Assembly: GCA_000648925.1 (NCBI GenBank)
Contig: JFHF01000011.1
Coordinates: forward strand, 110,720 to 174,719
Source of the DNA: Caballeronia jiangsuensis
Lineage (GTDB): Bacteria; Pseudomonadota; Gammaproteobacteria; Burkholderiales; Burkholderiaceae
Length of the DNA: 64,000 nucleotides
Reading direction: 5' to 3'
In this document: piece after piece, positions 8,505 through 17,270 of the stretch
Numbering within the stretch: position 1 is the first letter of the stretch
Layout of the letters: the number at the start of each line of letters is the position of its first letter
Notes under the pieces: generated by a model
What the model saw: only the letters and a program-made list of their open reading frames with translations
Told to the model about the DNA's origin: nothing
The model's database searches: none
Made by a program: the position numbers and the translations under genes

Positions 8505-11363
8505 TTACTTCGCGATGATCTGCGCGCCCTTCAGGCGGCCGAACGCGCCTTCCACGAGCGCCTTCTGCTGCTCGTAGTGCTTCGCGTAGTAGCCGACCGC
8601 CGGCGATGCCGAAGCCGGACGGCCGCTGTAGGCCAGCTTCATGCCGTCGCGCATGCCTTCGCGCAGATGGTGCTCGACGTAGAACCAGGCGCCCTGGTTC
8701 TGCGGCTCGTCCTGCACCCAGACCACTTCCGTCGCGTTCTCGTACTTCTTGAGTTCAGCGTCGAACTGCTTGTGCGCGAACGGATACAGCTGCTCGATAC
8801 GCACAATGGCGACATCGTTGCTCTTCGCTTCGCGGCGATGCGCGACGAGGTCGTAGTACACGCGGCCCGAACACACGACCACGCGCTTGACCTTCTTCGG
8901 CTCGATGCCCGCTTCGACTTCACCGATGACCGGCTGGAACGAGCCCTTCGACAGTTCCGTCAGATCCGACACGGCTTCCTTGTGACGCAGCAGCGACTTC
9001 GGCGTGAAGATGATGAGCGGCTTGCGGAACAGGCGGATCATCTGACGGCGCAGCAGGTGGAAGACCTGCGCCGGCGTCGTCGGCTGGACCACCTGCATGT
9101 TGTGATCCGCGCACAGTTGCAGGAAGCGCTCGATACGCGCCGACGAGTGCTCCGGGCCCTGACCTTCGTAGCCGTGCGGGAGCATCATCGTGAGACCCGA
9201 GACGCGGCCCCACTTCACTTCGCCCGACGAGATGAACTGGTCGATCACGACCTGCGCGCCGTTCACGAAGTCGCCGAACTGCGCTTCCCACGCGACGAAC
9301 GTGTTCGGTTCCGCCGTCGAATAGCCGTACTCGAAGCCGAGCACCGCTTCTTCGGACAGCACGGAGTCGATCACCGTGAACTTGGCCTGGCCTTCCGCGA
9401 TGTTCTGCAGCGGAATGTAGGTGCCGTCGTTCCAGCGCTCACGGTTCTGATCGTGCAGCACCGCGTGACGATGCGTGAACGTGCCGCGACCGGAGTCCTG
9501 GCCCGTCAGACGCACGGCGTAGCCCGATGCGACCAGCGACGCGAACGCGAGATGCTCGCCCATGCCCCAGTCGAGCTTGGCTTCGCCGAGACCCATCGCG
9601 CGGCGGTCGTTGATCACGCGCTCGACGAGCGGGTGAACCTTGAAGTTCTCGGGAATCGTCGTGATGCGCTCGGCGAGACGCTTCAGTTCGGCGAGCGGAA
9701 CCGCCGTGTCGGCCGCGTCGGTCCACTTGCGGTTCAGGAACGGCACCCAGTCGACCGCGTACTTGCTCTTGTAGTTCGAGAGCACGGGATCGATCGTGTG
9801 ATGGCCTTCGTCCATCGCCTGACGATATTCCTTGATGAACCGGTCGGCGTCGTCGGCCGTAATCACGCCTTGCTGCACAAGCTTTTCCGCGTAGACGGCG
9901 CGCGTGCCCGGATGCTTGGCGATGGTCTTGTACATCAGCGGCTGCGTGACGGCCGGCGTGTCCTGCTCGTTGTGGCCGAGCTTGCGGAAGCAGATGATGT
10001 CGACGACCACGTCCTTGTGGAACTTCATGCGGAAGTCGATGGCGAGCTGCGTGGCGAGCACGACGGCTTCGGGATCGTCACCGTTCACGTGCAGTACCGG
10101 CGCCTCGATCATCTTGACGACGTCCGAGCAGTACAGCGTCGAGCGCGCATCGCGCGGGTCCGACGTGGTGAAGCCGATCTGGTTGTTGATGACGATGTGC
10201 AGCGTGCCGTGCGTGCCGTAGCCGCGCGTCTGCGCGAGGTTCAGCGTTTCCATCACGACGCCCTGGCCCGCGAAGGCCGCGTCGCCGTGCACTTGCACCG
10301 GCAGCACTTGCAGACCTTCTTCGTCGCCGCGACGATCCATACGCGCCTTGGCCGAACCTTCGACCACCGGATTCACGATTTCCAGGTGCGACGGGTTGAA
10401 CGCGAGCGACAGGTGAACGGGACCGCCTTCGGTGGCGACATCCGACGAGAAGCCCTTGTGATACTTCACGTCGCCGGCCGGCAGGTCATCGACGTGCTTG
10501 CCTTCGAATTCGGCGAACAGGTCCGCCGGCATCTTGCCGAGCGTATTGACCAGCACGTTCAGACGCCCACGGTGCGCCATGCCGATGACGATTTCCTGCA
10601 CGCCGCTCTTGCCCGCGTGACGGACGACTTCGTCCATCGACGCGATGAAGCTCTCGCCGCCTTCCAGCGAGAAACGCTTCTGGCCGACATATTTGGTGTG
10701 CAGGAAACGCTCGAGGCCTTCGGCGGCCGTCAGGCGGTTCAGGATGTGCTTTTTCTTTTCGTTCGTGAAGTTCGGCGTCGAGCGGATCGACTCGAGCTTC
10801 TCCTTCCACCAGCGCTTTTGTTCAGGATCGCTGATGTACATGAACTCGGCGCCGATCGTGCCGCAGTACGTGTCGCGCAGCGCCTTGACGATGTCGCGCA
10901 GCGATGCCTGCTCGAAACCGAAGTACAGGTTGTTCGCGTTGAACACCTGATCCATGTCGGCTTCGGTGAAGTCGTAAAAGCCGGGTTCGAGTTCGGGGAT
11001 CGCGGGACGCTCGCGGCGCTTGAGCGGATCGAGGTTCGCCCATTGCGTGCCGAGGAAGCGGTACGCGCCGATCAGCGACTGGACGTAGACCTGCTTGCGT
11101 GCGGTGGTGAGGTCGCCCGTGCTTTCGCGCGGCAGGAAGGCATTCGCCTTTGCGCGCTGAGCGAACGACTCGACGATGGGGCCGTGGGCCACGTCGTTGT
11201 GAGCCGTGCCGTCCGATGCGGGCACGTTCTGCAACGCATCGAAGTAGGCTCGCCAGGTCTCGGGCACTGACGCGGGATTATCGAGATATTGCTCGTACAA
11301 CTCTTCGACGTACGGAGCATTACCGCCGAACAGATAAGAGTTCGACTGGAATTGCTTCATCAT
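8505..11363 (-). CDS. sucA: 2-oxoglutarate dehydrogenase E1 component
   Basis: A 952-residue thiamine-diphosphate-dependent decarboxylase. The N-terminus carries the E2-binding segment (SYLFGGNAPYVEELYEQYLDNPASVP), typical of OdhA/SucA. Later come IGMAHRGRLNVL, GDAAFAGQGVVMETLNL in the ThDP-binding region, and HGYEGQGPEHSSARIERFLQL in the C-terminal transketolase-like part. It decarboxylates 2-oxoglutarate and succinylates the lipoyl group of SucB. Tandem ATG codons (11363 and 11360) follow an AAAGGTGAG ribosome site. It is the first gene of the operon; typA upstream ends with its own terminator. Confidence 0.97.
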   Translation of the reverse strand: MMKQFQSNSYLFGGNAPYVEELYEQYLDNPASVPETWRAYFDALQNVPASDGTAHNDVAHGPIVESFAQRAKANAFLPRESTGDLTTARKQVYVQSLIGAYRFLGTQWANLDPLKRRERPAIPELEPGFYDFTEADMDQVFNANNLYFGFEQASLRDIVKALRDTYCGTIGAEFMYISDPEQKRWWKEKLESIRSTPNFTNEKKKHILNRLTAAEGLERFLHTKYVGQKRFSLEGGESFIASMDEVVRHAGKSGVQEIVIGMAHRGRLNVLVNTLGKMPADLFAEFEGKHVDDLPAGDVKYHKGFSSDVATEGGPVHLSLAFNPSHLEIVNPVVEGSAKARMDRRGDEEGLQVLPVQVHGDAAFAGQGVVMETLNLAQTRGYGTHGTLHIVINNQIGFTTSDPRDARSTLYCSDVVKMIEAPVLHVNGDDPEAVVLATQLAIDFRMKFHKDVVVDIICFRKLGHNEQDTPAVTQPLMYKTIAKHPGTRAVYAEKLVQQGVITADDADRFIKEYRQAMDEGHHTIDPVLSNYKSKYAVDWVPFLNRKWTDAADTAVPLAELKRLAERITTIPENFKVHPLVERVINDRRAMGLGEAKLDWGMGEHLAFASLVASGYAVRLTGQDSGRGTFTHRHAVLHDQNRERWNDGTYIPLQNIAEGQAKFTVIDSVLSEEAVLGFEYGYSTAEPNTFVAWEAQFGDFVNGAQVVIDQFISSGEVKWGRVSGLTMMLPHGYEGQGPEHSSARIERFLQLCADHNMQVVQPTTPAQVFHLLRRQMIRLFRKPLIIFTPKSLLRHKEAVSDLTELSKGSFQPVIGEVEAGIEPKKVKRVVVCSGRVYYDLVAHRREAKSNDVAIVRIEQLYPFAHKQFDAELKKYENATEVVWVQDEPQNQGAWFYVEHHLREGMRDGMKLAYSGRPASASPAVGYYAKHYEQQKALVEGAFGRLKGAQIIAK

Positions 11364-11642
11364 TTTACGCTCACCTTTCTTCGAGTTTCTCGAGGAAGTG
11401 CGGGTTAAGAAACCTTCCGCGCCACGGCCTGACCGTTTAGCGGATTGCGCGAATCAAGTCTGCTTGGAAGGACCTAAAAAGCGACAGCTAATCGAAGAAG
11501 CATAGCACAGAACGAATAGTCATATGACGGATCGCCGCATGTGCCTGCCGTCGTCATCCCACTGTCGTCATCCTCTACGCAACAAGCATGTGCGGGCTTT
11601 TGTGGGATACGCAAGGGTCTCTTGCATGACGACGGAGAAAGC
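11364..11642 (-). promoter_or_regulatory. sucA upstream region
   Basis: Together with the terminator to 11696 this forms a 333-bp gap without a credible gene. It must hold the sucA promoter. The best candidate on the minus strand is an extended -10 (TG-C-TATGCT, plus-strand 11499-11507) without a good -35 box, giving a leader of roughly 130 nt. No other motif stands out. Confidence 0.35.
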
Positions 11643-11665
11643 AAAAGCCGCCCGAAGGCGGCTCT
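11643..11665 (-). terminator. Rho-independent terminator of typA
   Basis: On the minus strand a 7-bp stem AGCCGCC/GGCGGCT closes a TTCG tetraloop and is followed by TTTTGCTTT. It begins about 32 bp after the typA stop. Confidence 0.85.
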
Positions 11666-11696
11666 TGTTCTGTCGATGCGAATCGATACCTGAATC

Positions 11697-13523
11697 TTAC
11701 TCGGCGTTCGCTTCGCGGCTCGCGCGGCGGCGCTCGTGCTCCTTCAGATGACGCTTGCGTAGGCGGATCGACTGCGGCGTCACTTCGACGAGTTCGTCAT
11801 CGTCGATGAACTCGACCGCGTATTCCAGCGAAAGCTGGATCGGCGGCACGAGGCGCACGGCTTCGTCGGTGCCCGACGCGCGCACGTTGGTCAGCTGCTT
11901 GCCCTTGATCGGGTTCACGACGAGGTCGTTGTCGCGGCTGTGAATGCCGATGATCATGCCTTCATAGAGCGCATCGCCCGGCGACACGAACATGCGGCCG
12001 CGATCCTGCAGCTTCCACAGTGCATACGCGACAGCCGCGCCGTCGTCCTGCGAGATCAGCACGCCGTTGCGACGCTCGCCGACCGAGCCTTCCTTCACCG
12101 GCGCGTACGAATCGAACGTGTGGCTCATCAGACCCGTGCCGCGCGTGAGCGTCAGAAACTCGCTCTGGAAGCCGATCAGACCGCGCGCCGAAATCTTGTA
12201 CTCGAGACGCGTGCGGCCGCGACCGTCGGAGGTCATGTCGAGCATTTCGCCCTTGCGGCGGCCGAGTTCTTCCATCACGCCGCCCTGATGCTGGTCTTCG
12301 ATATCGACCGTCAGGTTTTCATACGGCTCGCACTTCACGCCGTCGATTTCCTGCAGCACGACGCGCGGACGCGACACCGCGAGTTCATAGCCTTCACGGC
12401 GCATGTTCTCGACGAGAATCGTCAGATGCAGCTCGCCCCGGCCCGACACTTCGAACGTGGTTTCGTCGCCGGTGTCTTTCACGCGCAGCGCCACGTTGTG
12501 ATTCAGTTCCTTCGTGAGACGGTCGCGAATCTGGCGGCTCGTCACGAACTTGCCTTCCTTGCCCGCGAGCGGCGACGAATTCACGAGGAAGTTCATCGTG
12601 AGCGTCGGTTCGTCGACGGTGATCATCGGCAGCGCTTCGGGATTGTCCGGCGAGCAGATCGTCACGCCGATGCCGATTTCCTCGATACCGTTGATCAGCA
12701 CGATATCGCCGGCCTGCGCTTCTTCGACCTGCACGCGCTCCAGCCCGTGGAACGACAGCACCTGATTGATCTTGCGATTGATGATCGCGCCGTCCGGACC
12801 CGAACGCACCGCCACCTGCATGCCGGGGCGAATGCGGCCACGCGCGACACGGCCCACGCCGATACGTCCGACATACGAGTTGTAGTCGAGCGACGTGATT
12901 TGCAGTTGCAGCGGGCCGTCCGGATCGGCCGGACGAACCGGCACGTGTTCGAGAATGGCTTCGAAGAGCGGACGCATGGTGCCTTCGCGCACTTCGGGCG
13001 AGAGACCCGCGTAGCCGTTCAGACCCGACGCATAAACGATCGGGAAGTCGAGTTGCTCTTCGGTCGCGCCGAGCTTGTCGAAGAGATCGAAAGTCTGGTT
13101 GATCACCCAGTCGATACGCGCGCCCGGACGGTCCACCTTGTTGATGACGACGATCGGCTTGAGACCCAGCGCGAGCGCCTTCTTCGTGACGAAACGCGTC
13201 TGCGGCATCGGACCTTCGACGGCGTCGACGAGCAGCAGCACGGAATCGACCATCGACAGCACGCGCTCCACTTCACCGCCGAAGTCGGCGTGGCCCGGCG
13301 TATCGACGATATTGATGTGCGTGCCTTCGTATTCAACGGCGCAGTTCTTCGCAAGAATCGTGATGCCACGTTCCTTTTCGATGTCGTTCGAGTCCATGAC
13401 GCGCTCGGCGACCTGCTGGTTTTCCCGGAACGTGCCCGACTGGCGGAGCAACTGGTCGACGAGCGTGGTCTTGCCGTGGTCGACGTGGGCAATGATGGCG
13501 ATATTGCGGAGGGCGCGAGTCAT
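11697..13523 (-). CDS. typA: Translational GTPase TypA/BipA
   Basis: A 608-residue ribosome-binding GTPase. The G1 motif [10 protein letters not shown] is at residues 12-21, then the switch region [24 protein letters not shown] (G3) and NKVDRPGAR (G4), followed by EF-G-like domains and the BipA-specific C-terminal domain. Length matches the family (about 605-610). It acts on the 70S ribosome in subunit assembly and stress adaptation. It is transcribed alone from an extended -10 promoter at 13650-13658 and ends in a terminator before sucA. Confidence 0.96.
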   Translation of the reverse strand: MTRALRNIAIIAHVDHGKTTLVDQLLRQSGTFRENQQVAERVMDSNDIEKERGITILAKNCAVEYEGTHINIVDTPGHADFGGEVERVLSMVDSVLLLVDAVEGPMPQTRFVTKKALALGLKPIVVINKVDRPGARIDWVINQTFDLFDKLGATEEQLDFPIVYASGLNGYAGLSPEVREGTMRPLFEAILEHVPVRPADPDGPLQLQITSLDYNSYVGRIGVGRVARGRIRPGMQVAVRSGPDGAIINRKINQVLSFHGLERVQVEEAQAGDIVLINGIEEIGIGVTICSPDNPEALPMITVDEPTLTMNFLVNSSPLAGKEGKFVTSRQIRDRLTKELNHNVALRVKDTGDETTFEVSGRGELHLTILVENMRREGYELAVSRPRVVLQEIDGVKCEPYENLTVDIEDQHQGGVMEELGRRKGEMLDMTSDGRGRTRLEYKISARGLIGFQSEFLTLTRGTGLMSHTFDSYAPVKEGSVGERRNGVLISQDDGAAVAYALWKLQDRGRMFVSPGDALYEGMIIGIHSRDNDLVVNPIKGKQLTNVRASGTDEAVRLVPPIQLSLEYAVEFIDDDELVEVTPQSIRLRKRHLKEHERRRASREANAE

Positions 13524-13649
13524 ATAGAGATGTCTTGGTTGTGCGCCGTCGGAGCGAGTCTCTTCAGCGAGACGTCATGGCTCGGCAAACCCCCCTTGAA
13601 ACCGTCATGCAAGCATGACTATGCGGGCCCGGCGCGGTGAGAACCGTAA

Positions 13650-13658
13650 ATTATAGCA
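13650..13658 (-). promoter_or_regulatory. typA: Extended -10 promoter of typA
   Basis: The minus strand reads TGC-TATAAT, a consensus extended -10, with no convincing -35. The predicted leader is about 120 nt. With the marR promoter on the other strand it accounts for the 313-bp gap 13524-13836. Confidence 0.65.
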
Positions 13659-13769
13659 CGCATGGATGTCGTTCCCTTGCAATAGGACTCAACCCGTAAG
13701 TCCTGGGTCTCGACCCCGCCCCGTCGCAGCCGCGCACGACCGATTGTTAAGCGGTTTCAGAAAAGAGTC

Positions 13770-13798
13770 TTGCAGCGACTGAAACGCTTGCCTATAAT
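13770..13798 (+). promoter_or_regulatory. marR promoter
   Basis: TTGCAG (13770-13775), a 17-bp spacer, then a perfect TATAAT (13793-13798). An AT-rich ATTGCAAT motif at 13814-13821, between the likely start point and the marR ATG, resembles half of the inverted repeat at 14344-14373 and could be an autoregulatory MarR site. Confidence 0.75.
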
Positions 13799-13836
13799 CC
13801 TGCCTAGTCAACTATTGCAATCGCACAATTATTTCC

Positions 13837-14352
13837 ATGAGCGACGCTCCGAAATCTGCGGCCATCGGCGATTACGTGTTCGCCGAGAGCGTCGGCTACC
13901 TGATCGGCCGGGTGCGCTCGACCATGTGGAACATGGTCACGCAACACACGACGTCCGAACTCGGCATCACGAGCACACAGGCAAGCATCCTCTTCATGCT
14001 GGCGGTCGGCAAGTGCCTGACGGCCGCGGACATCGCCCGCGAATACGGAATCGACGCGAGCGCCGTGACGCGCCTCATCGACCGGCTGGAAAAGCGCGGC
14101 CTGCTCTCGCGTGTACGCAGCGAGGAAGATCGGCGCGTCGTGCGCCTCGCGCTGACGGACGAAGGCCAGGCAACGGCCGAGAAGATTCCCGCCATCTTTA
14201 CGCGCGTGCTGGATAACCTGCTCGCGGGCTTCACGCCCGAAGAAGTGGGCTTCCTGAAAAGTATGCTGCGGCGGATTCTGGCAAATTCCTGCGATCCTTC
14301 CGTCGCGTCGCTGCTACATGGCAACGATAAGCCTGGTACGTCATTGCGATGA
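13837..14352 (+). CDS. MarR-family transcriptional regulator of the efflux operon
   Basis: A 171-residue MarR-type repressor. The winged helix is clear: helix-turn-helix around TAADIAREYGIDASAVTRLI, then RLEKRGLLSRVRSEEDRRVVRLALTDEG for the wing. It is the first gene of a cluster with an outer-membrane channel, membrane-fusion protein and DHA2 transporter, the emrR-emrCAB arrangement, so it most likely represses these genes until a phenolic or drug ligand binds. No ribosome site is visible before the ATG, so the start is the least certain part. The stop codon lies inside a perfect inverted repeat that may be its operator. Confidence 0.88.
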   Translation: MSDAPKSAAIGDYVFAESVGYLIGRVRSTMWNMVTQHTTSELGITSTQASILFMLAVGKCLTAADIAREYGIDASAVTRLIDRLEKRGLLSRVRSEEDRRVVRLALTDEGQATAEKIPAIFTRVLDNLLAGFTPEEVGFLKSMLRRILANSCDPSVASLLHGNDKPGTSLR

Positions 14353-14373
14353 CAAGCAAATTTGTCATCGCAA
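14344..14373. promoter_or_regulatory. Perfect 12-bp inverted repeat, probable MarR operator
   Basis: Arms TTGCGATGACAA (14344-14355) and TTGTCATCGCAA (14362-14373) are exact complements around a 6-bp spacer. The repeat overlaps the marR stop codon and precedes the efflux gene start by 54 bp. Size, symmetry and location suit a MarR dimer. It could instead act as an intercistronic hairpin, but it is only 50% GC and lacks a U-tract. Confidence 0.6.
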
Positions 14374-14427
14374 GCCTACAAAATGATTGCAACGTCCATC
14401 TTTAATTCTCTTCTCAAGAGACGAGAT

Positions 14428-15954
14428 ATGAACCACCTTTCCTTGTCCGCGCTGCCCGGCGAGCGTCGCGTGAAGAGCGCCGTGGCTGCCGCGATGGCTG
14501 CCCTCGCGCTCGCGGGTTGCGCGAACTACGCGGGCATTTCGAGCGACAAGCAGATTGCCGCGCCTGAAAACTTCGATGCCACGCTGAGCCTGCCGGGACA
14601 AGGCGGCCAGTGGCCGGCGCTCGACTGGGCGAAGCAGTTCGGCGATCCGCAGTTGCCGCAACTGATCGACGAGGCGCTCGCGGACAATCCGACCATCGCG
14701 CAGGCGCAGTCGCGCATTGCGAAGGCGTCGTCGTATATCGAGACGTCGCGCTCGGCGCTCTATCCGAAGGTCAACGGATCGTATTCGTGGACGCGCGAAC
14801 TGTATTCGGCCAACGCGCTCTTCCCGCCTCCCTACGGCGGCACCTGGTACAGCGAGAACAACGTGCTCGCGAGCGCGTCGTGGGAACTCGACCTGTGGGG
14901 CAAGAATCGCTCGCGGCTGAACATGGCGGTGTCGCAGCAAAAGGCCGCCGAAGCGGACATGCAGCAGGCGCGCGTGACGCTGGCGACATCGGTCGCGCGC
15001 ACGTATAACCAGCTTGCGCTGCTCTACGCGCTGCGCGACGTCGCCCAGCGCGAGATCGCAAATCGGCAGGACGTCGGGCGCATCACGAACGGGCGCGTCG
15101 CGGCCGGGCTCGATACCAACGTCGAGCGCCGCACCGCGGAAGGCAACGTCGCGACGAGCCAGACGAACTCGACCGAGCTCGACGGACAGATCGAGACCGT
15201 CCGCTATCAACTCGCCGCGCTGCTCGGCAAGGGTCCGGACCGCGGCCTGCAGATCGCTAAGCCCGTGATCAATCCGAACGTCAACGTGGCGCTGCCCGAC
15301 AACGTCCCCGCCGACCTCGTCGCGCGCCGCCCGGATATCGTCGCCGCGCGCTGGCAGGTCGAAGCCGCGACGCACAACATCAAGGAAGCGAAGGCCGAGT
15401 TCTTCCCGGACATCAACCTCGCGGCCGGCTTCGGTTTCGACGCTTTCGGCTGGGGCCGCTTCCTGCAGGCGAGCAGCCGCCAGATCCAGATCGGGCCGGC
15501 GATTCATCTGCCGATCTTCGATGCAGGCGCCCTGCGCGGCCAGTTGAAGGGCCGTTACGCCGACTTCGAGGGCGATGTCGCAAATTACAATCAGACGCTC
15601 ATCAATGCGATGAACGACGTCGCGACCAATATTTCCGCGATCCGCTCGCTCGACAAGCAGATGGCCGACGCCCAGCGCGCACTCGCGGCGGCGTCGAGCG
15701 CGTATCAGCTCGCGGTGATCCGCTACAAGGCCGGCCTGTCGCCGCAGTTGCAGGTGCTCAACGCCGACGAGAACCGCCTCGCCAACGAGCAGACCGTGAC
15801 GAATCTGCGCCTGAAGCGCACCGATCTGCAAATCGCGCTGATCAAATCGCTCGGCGGCGGCTTCGACGCAACGAGCACGAATCTCGCGATCGGCGGCAAC
15901 GGGCAGAATCCGGCGAGCACGCAGGCGGCGAATCAGGCCGCGCCGTCGAAGTAA
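14428..15954 (+). CDS. Outer-membrane efflux lipoprotein (NodT/OprM-type channel)
   Basis: A 508-residue TolC-superfamily channel. The start at 14428 is chosen because AAGAG precedes it and the lipoprotein signal is then complete, with lipobox LAGC placing the acylated cysteine at residue 31; an upstream in-frame TTG at 14362 would fall in the inverted repeat. Two OEP domains follow, each with long alpha-helical hairpins (QAQSRIAKASSYIETSRSALYPKV and the second around VARRPDIVAARWQVEAATHNI, the ARRPDI signature). It forms the outer-membrane exit duct for the EmrA/EmrB pump encoded next, comparable to EmrC of other beta-proteobacteria. Confidence 0.92.
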   Translation: MNHLSLSALPGERRVKSAVAAAMAALALAGCANYAGISSDKQIAAPENFDATLSLPGQGGQWPALDWAKQFGDPQLPQLIDEALADNPTIAQAQSRIAKASSYIETSRSALYPKVNGSYSWTRELYSANALFPPPYGGTWYSENNVLASASWELDLWGKNRSRLNMAVSQQKAAEADMQQARVTLATSVARTYNQLALLYALRDVAQREIANRQDVGRITNGRVAAGLDTNVERRTAEGNVATSQTNSTELDGQIETVRYQLAALLGKGPDRGLQIAKPVINPNVNVALPDNVPADLVARRPDIVAARWQVEAATHNIKEAKAEFFPDINLAAGFGFDAFGWGRFLQASSRQIQIGPAIHLPIFDAGALRGQLKGRYADFEGDVANYNQTLINAMNDVATNISAIRSLDKQMADAQRALAAASSAYQLAVIRYKAGLSPQLQVLNADENRLANEQTVTNLRLKRTDLQIALIKSLGGGFDATSTNLAIGGNGQNPASTQAANQAAPSK

Positions 15955-16006
15955 GCCGCGCACAAGAACACGCATCAAGACCAATACGGAATATTCGGAG
16001 TCTTTC

Positions 16007-17257
16007 ATGAGCGACCCTCAACAAACCGCCGCCGCGCCCGCGCCGAAGCAAAGCAACGGCAAACGCCGCCGGCTGATGATGCTGATCGTGCTCGTCATCA
16101 TCATCGCCGCCGTCGCGTACGGGCTGTACTACTTCCTCGTCGCGCGCTTCCACGAAGCCACCGACGACGCCTATGTCAACGGCAACGTCGTGCAGATCAC
16201 GCCGCAGGTCGTCGGCACGGTGATCTCGGTGAACGCGGACGACACGCAGACCGTGAAAGTGGGCGATCCGCTCGTCGCGCTCGATCCGGCCGACTCCAAG
16301 GTCGCACTCGATCAGGCCGAGGCGAATCTCGCGCAGACCGTGCGCCAGGTGCGCACGTTCTTCGTGAACAACAACCAGTACGAAGCGCAAATCGCGTTGC
16401 GCCGCTCGGATCTGTCGCGCGCGCAGGACGATCTGAAGCGCCGCATGCAGGTCGCGCAGACGGGCGCGGTGTCGCAGGAAGAAATCTCGCACGCCCGCGA
16501 CGCGGTCCGTGGCGCGCAGGCCGCGCTCGACGCGGCCGAGCAGGAACTCGCGTCGAACCGTTCGCTCACGGCCAACACGACGATCGCGGATCATCCGAAC
16601 GTGCTCGCCGCCGCCGCCAAGGTGCGCGACTCGTACATCAATTTCGCGCGCAACACGCTGCCGGCGCCGGTGACGGGCTATGTGGCGAAGCGTTCGGTGC
16701 AGGTCGGCCAGCGCGTCTCGCCGGGCAATCCGCTGATGGCGATCGTGCCGCTCAACGGCGTATGGGTCGATGCGAACTTCAAGGAAGTGCAGTTGAAGCA
16801 CATGCGCCTCGGTCAACCCGTGGAACTGACGGCCGACCTGTACGGTTCGAGCGTCGTGTATCACGGCAAGGTCATCGGCTTCTCGGCCGGCACGGGCTCG
16901 GCGTTCTCGCTCTTGCCCGCGCAGAACGCGACGGGTAACTGGATCAAGGTCGTTCAGCGTCTGCCGGTGCGTATCCAGCTCGATCCGAAGGAACTGGAGC
17001 AGCATCCGCTGCGTATCGGCCTCTCGATGAACGTCGATGTGACGATCAAGAACGAGGAAGGCGGCCAGCTCGGCAACGCGCAGAACACGGTCTATCAGAC
17101 CAACGTGTTCGACAACTACGGCGCGCAGGCCGATCAGGAAATCGCGCGCATCATCCAGCAGAACGCGGGCACGGGCGCGGGTTCGTCGGCGCAGAACACG
17201 CCGTCGTCGGCGCGCGGCAAGGCGACGAAGTCCGCATCCGCCGCCAAGCTGATGTAA
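16007..17257 (+). CDS. emrA: EmrA-type periplasmic adaptor (HlyD family)
   Basis: A 416-residue membrane-fusion protein. A single N-terminal membrane anchor (LMMLIVLVIIIAAVAYGLYYFL, about residues 24-45) follows a short cytoplasmic tail. Then come the biotinyl-lipoyl-like region starting at TDDAYVNGNVVQITPQVVGTV, a long coiled-coil hairpin (about 95-185), and a beta-barrel with GQRVSPGNPLMAIVPLNGVWVDANFKE. It links the inner-membrane transporter to the outer-membrane channel. The gene lies between the two with spacings of 52 and 13 bp, and has a CGGAG ribosome site. Confidence 0.94.
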   Translation: MSDPQQTAAAPAPKQSNGKRRRLMMLIVLVIIIAAVAYGLYYFLVARFHEATDDAYVNGNVVQITPQVVGTVISVNADDTQTVKVGDPLVALDPADSKVALDQAEANLAQTVRQVRTFFVNNNQYEAQIALRRSDLSRAQDDLKRRMQVAQTGAVSQEEISHARDAVRGAQAALDAAEQELASNRSLTANTTIADHPNVLAAAAKVRDSYINFARNTLPAPVTGYVAKRSVQVGQRVSPGNPLMAIVPLNGVWVDANFKEVQLKHMRLGQPVELTADLYGSSVVYHGKVIGFSAGTGSAFSLLPAQNATGNWIKVVQRLPVRIQLDPKELEQHPLRIGLSMNVDVTIKNEEGGQLGNAQNTVYQTNVFDNYGAQADQEIARIIQQNAGTGAGSSAQNTPSSARGKATKSASAAKLM

Positions 17258-17270
17258 GCGGATTCGCCTT

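Noticed and set aside
5569..8577. Open frame of about 1000 codons opposite lpdA and sucB
   Set aside because: Runs through both genes and the gap between them; no ribosome site or domain.
8478..11270. Very long open frame (about 930 codons) on the plus strand opposite sucA
   Set aside because: Arg/His/Val-rich product without domains; it mirrors high-GC codon use of sucA, which is certain.
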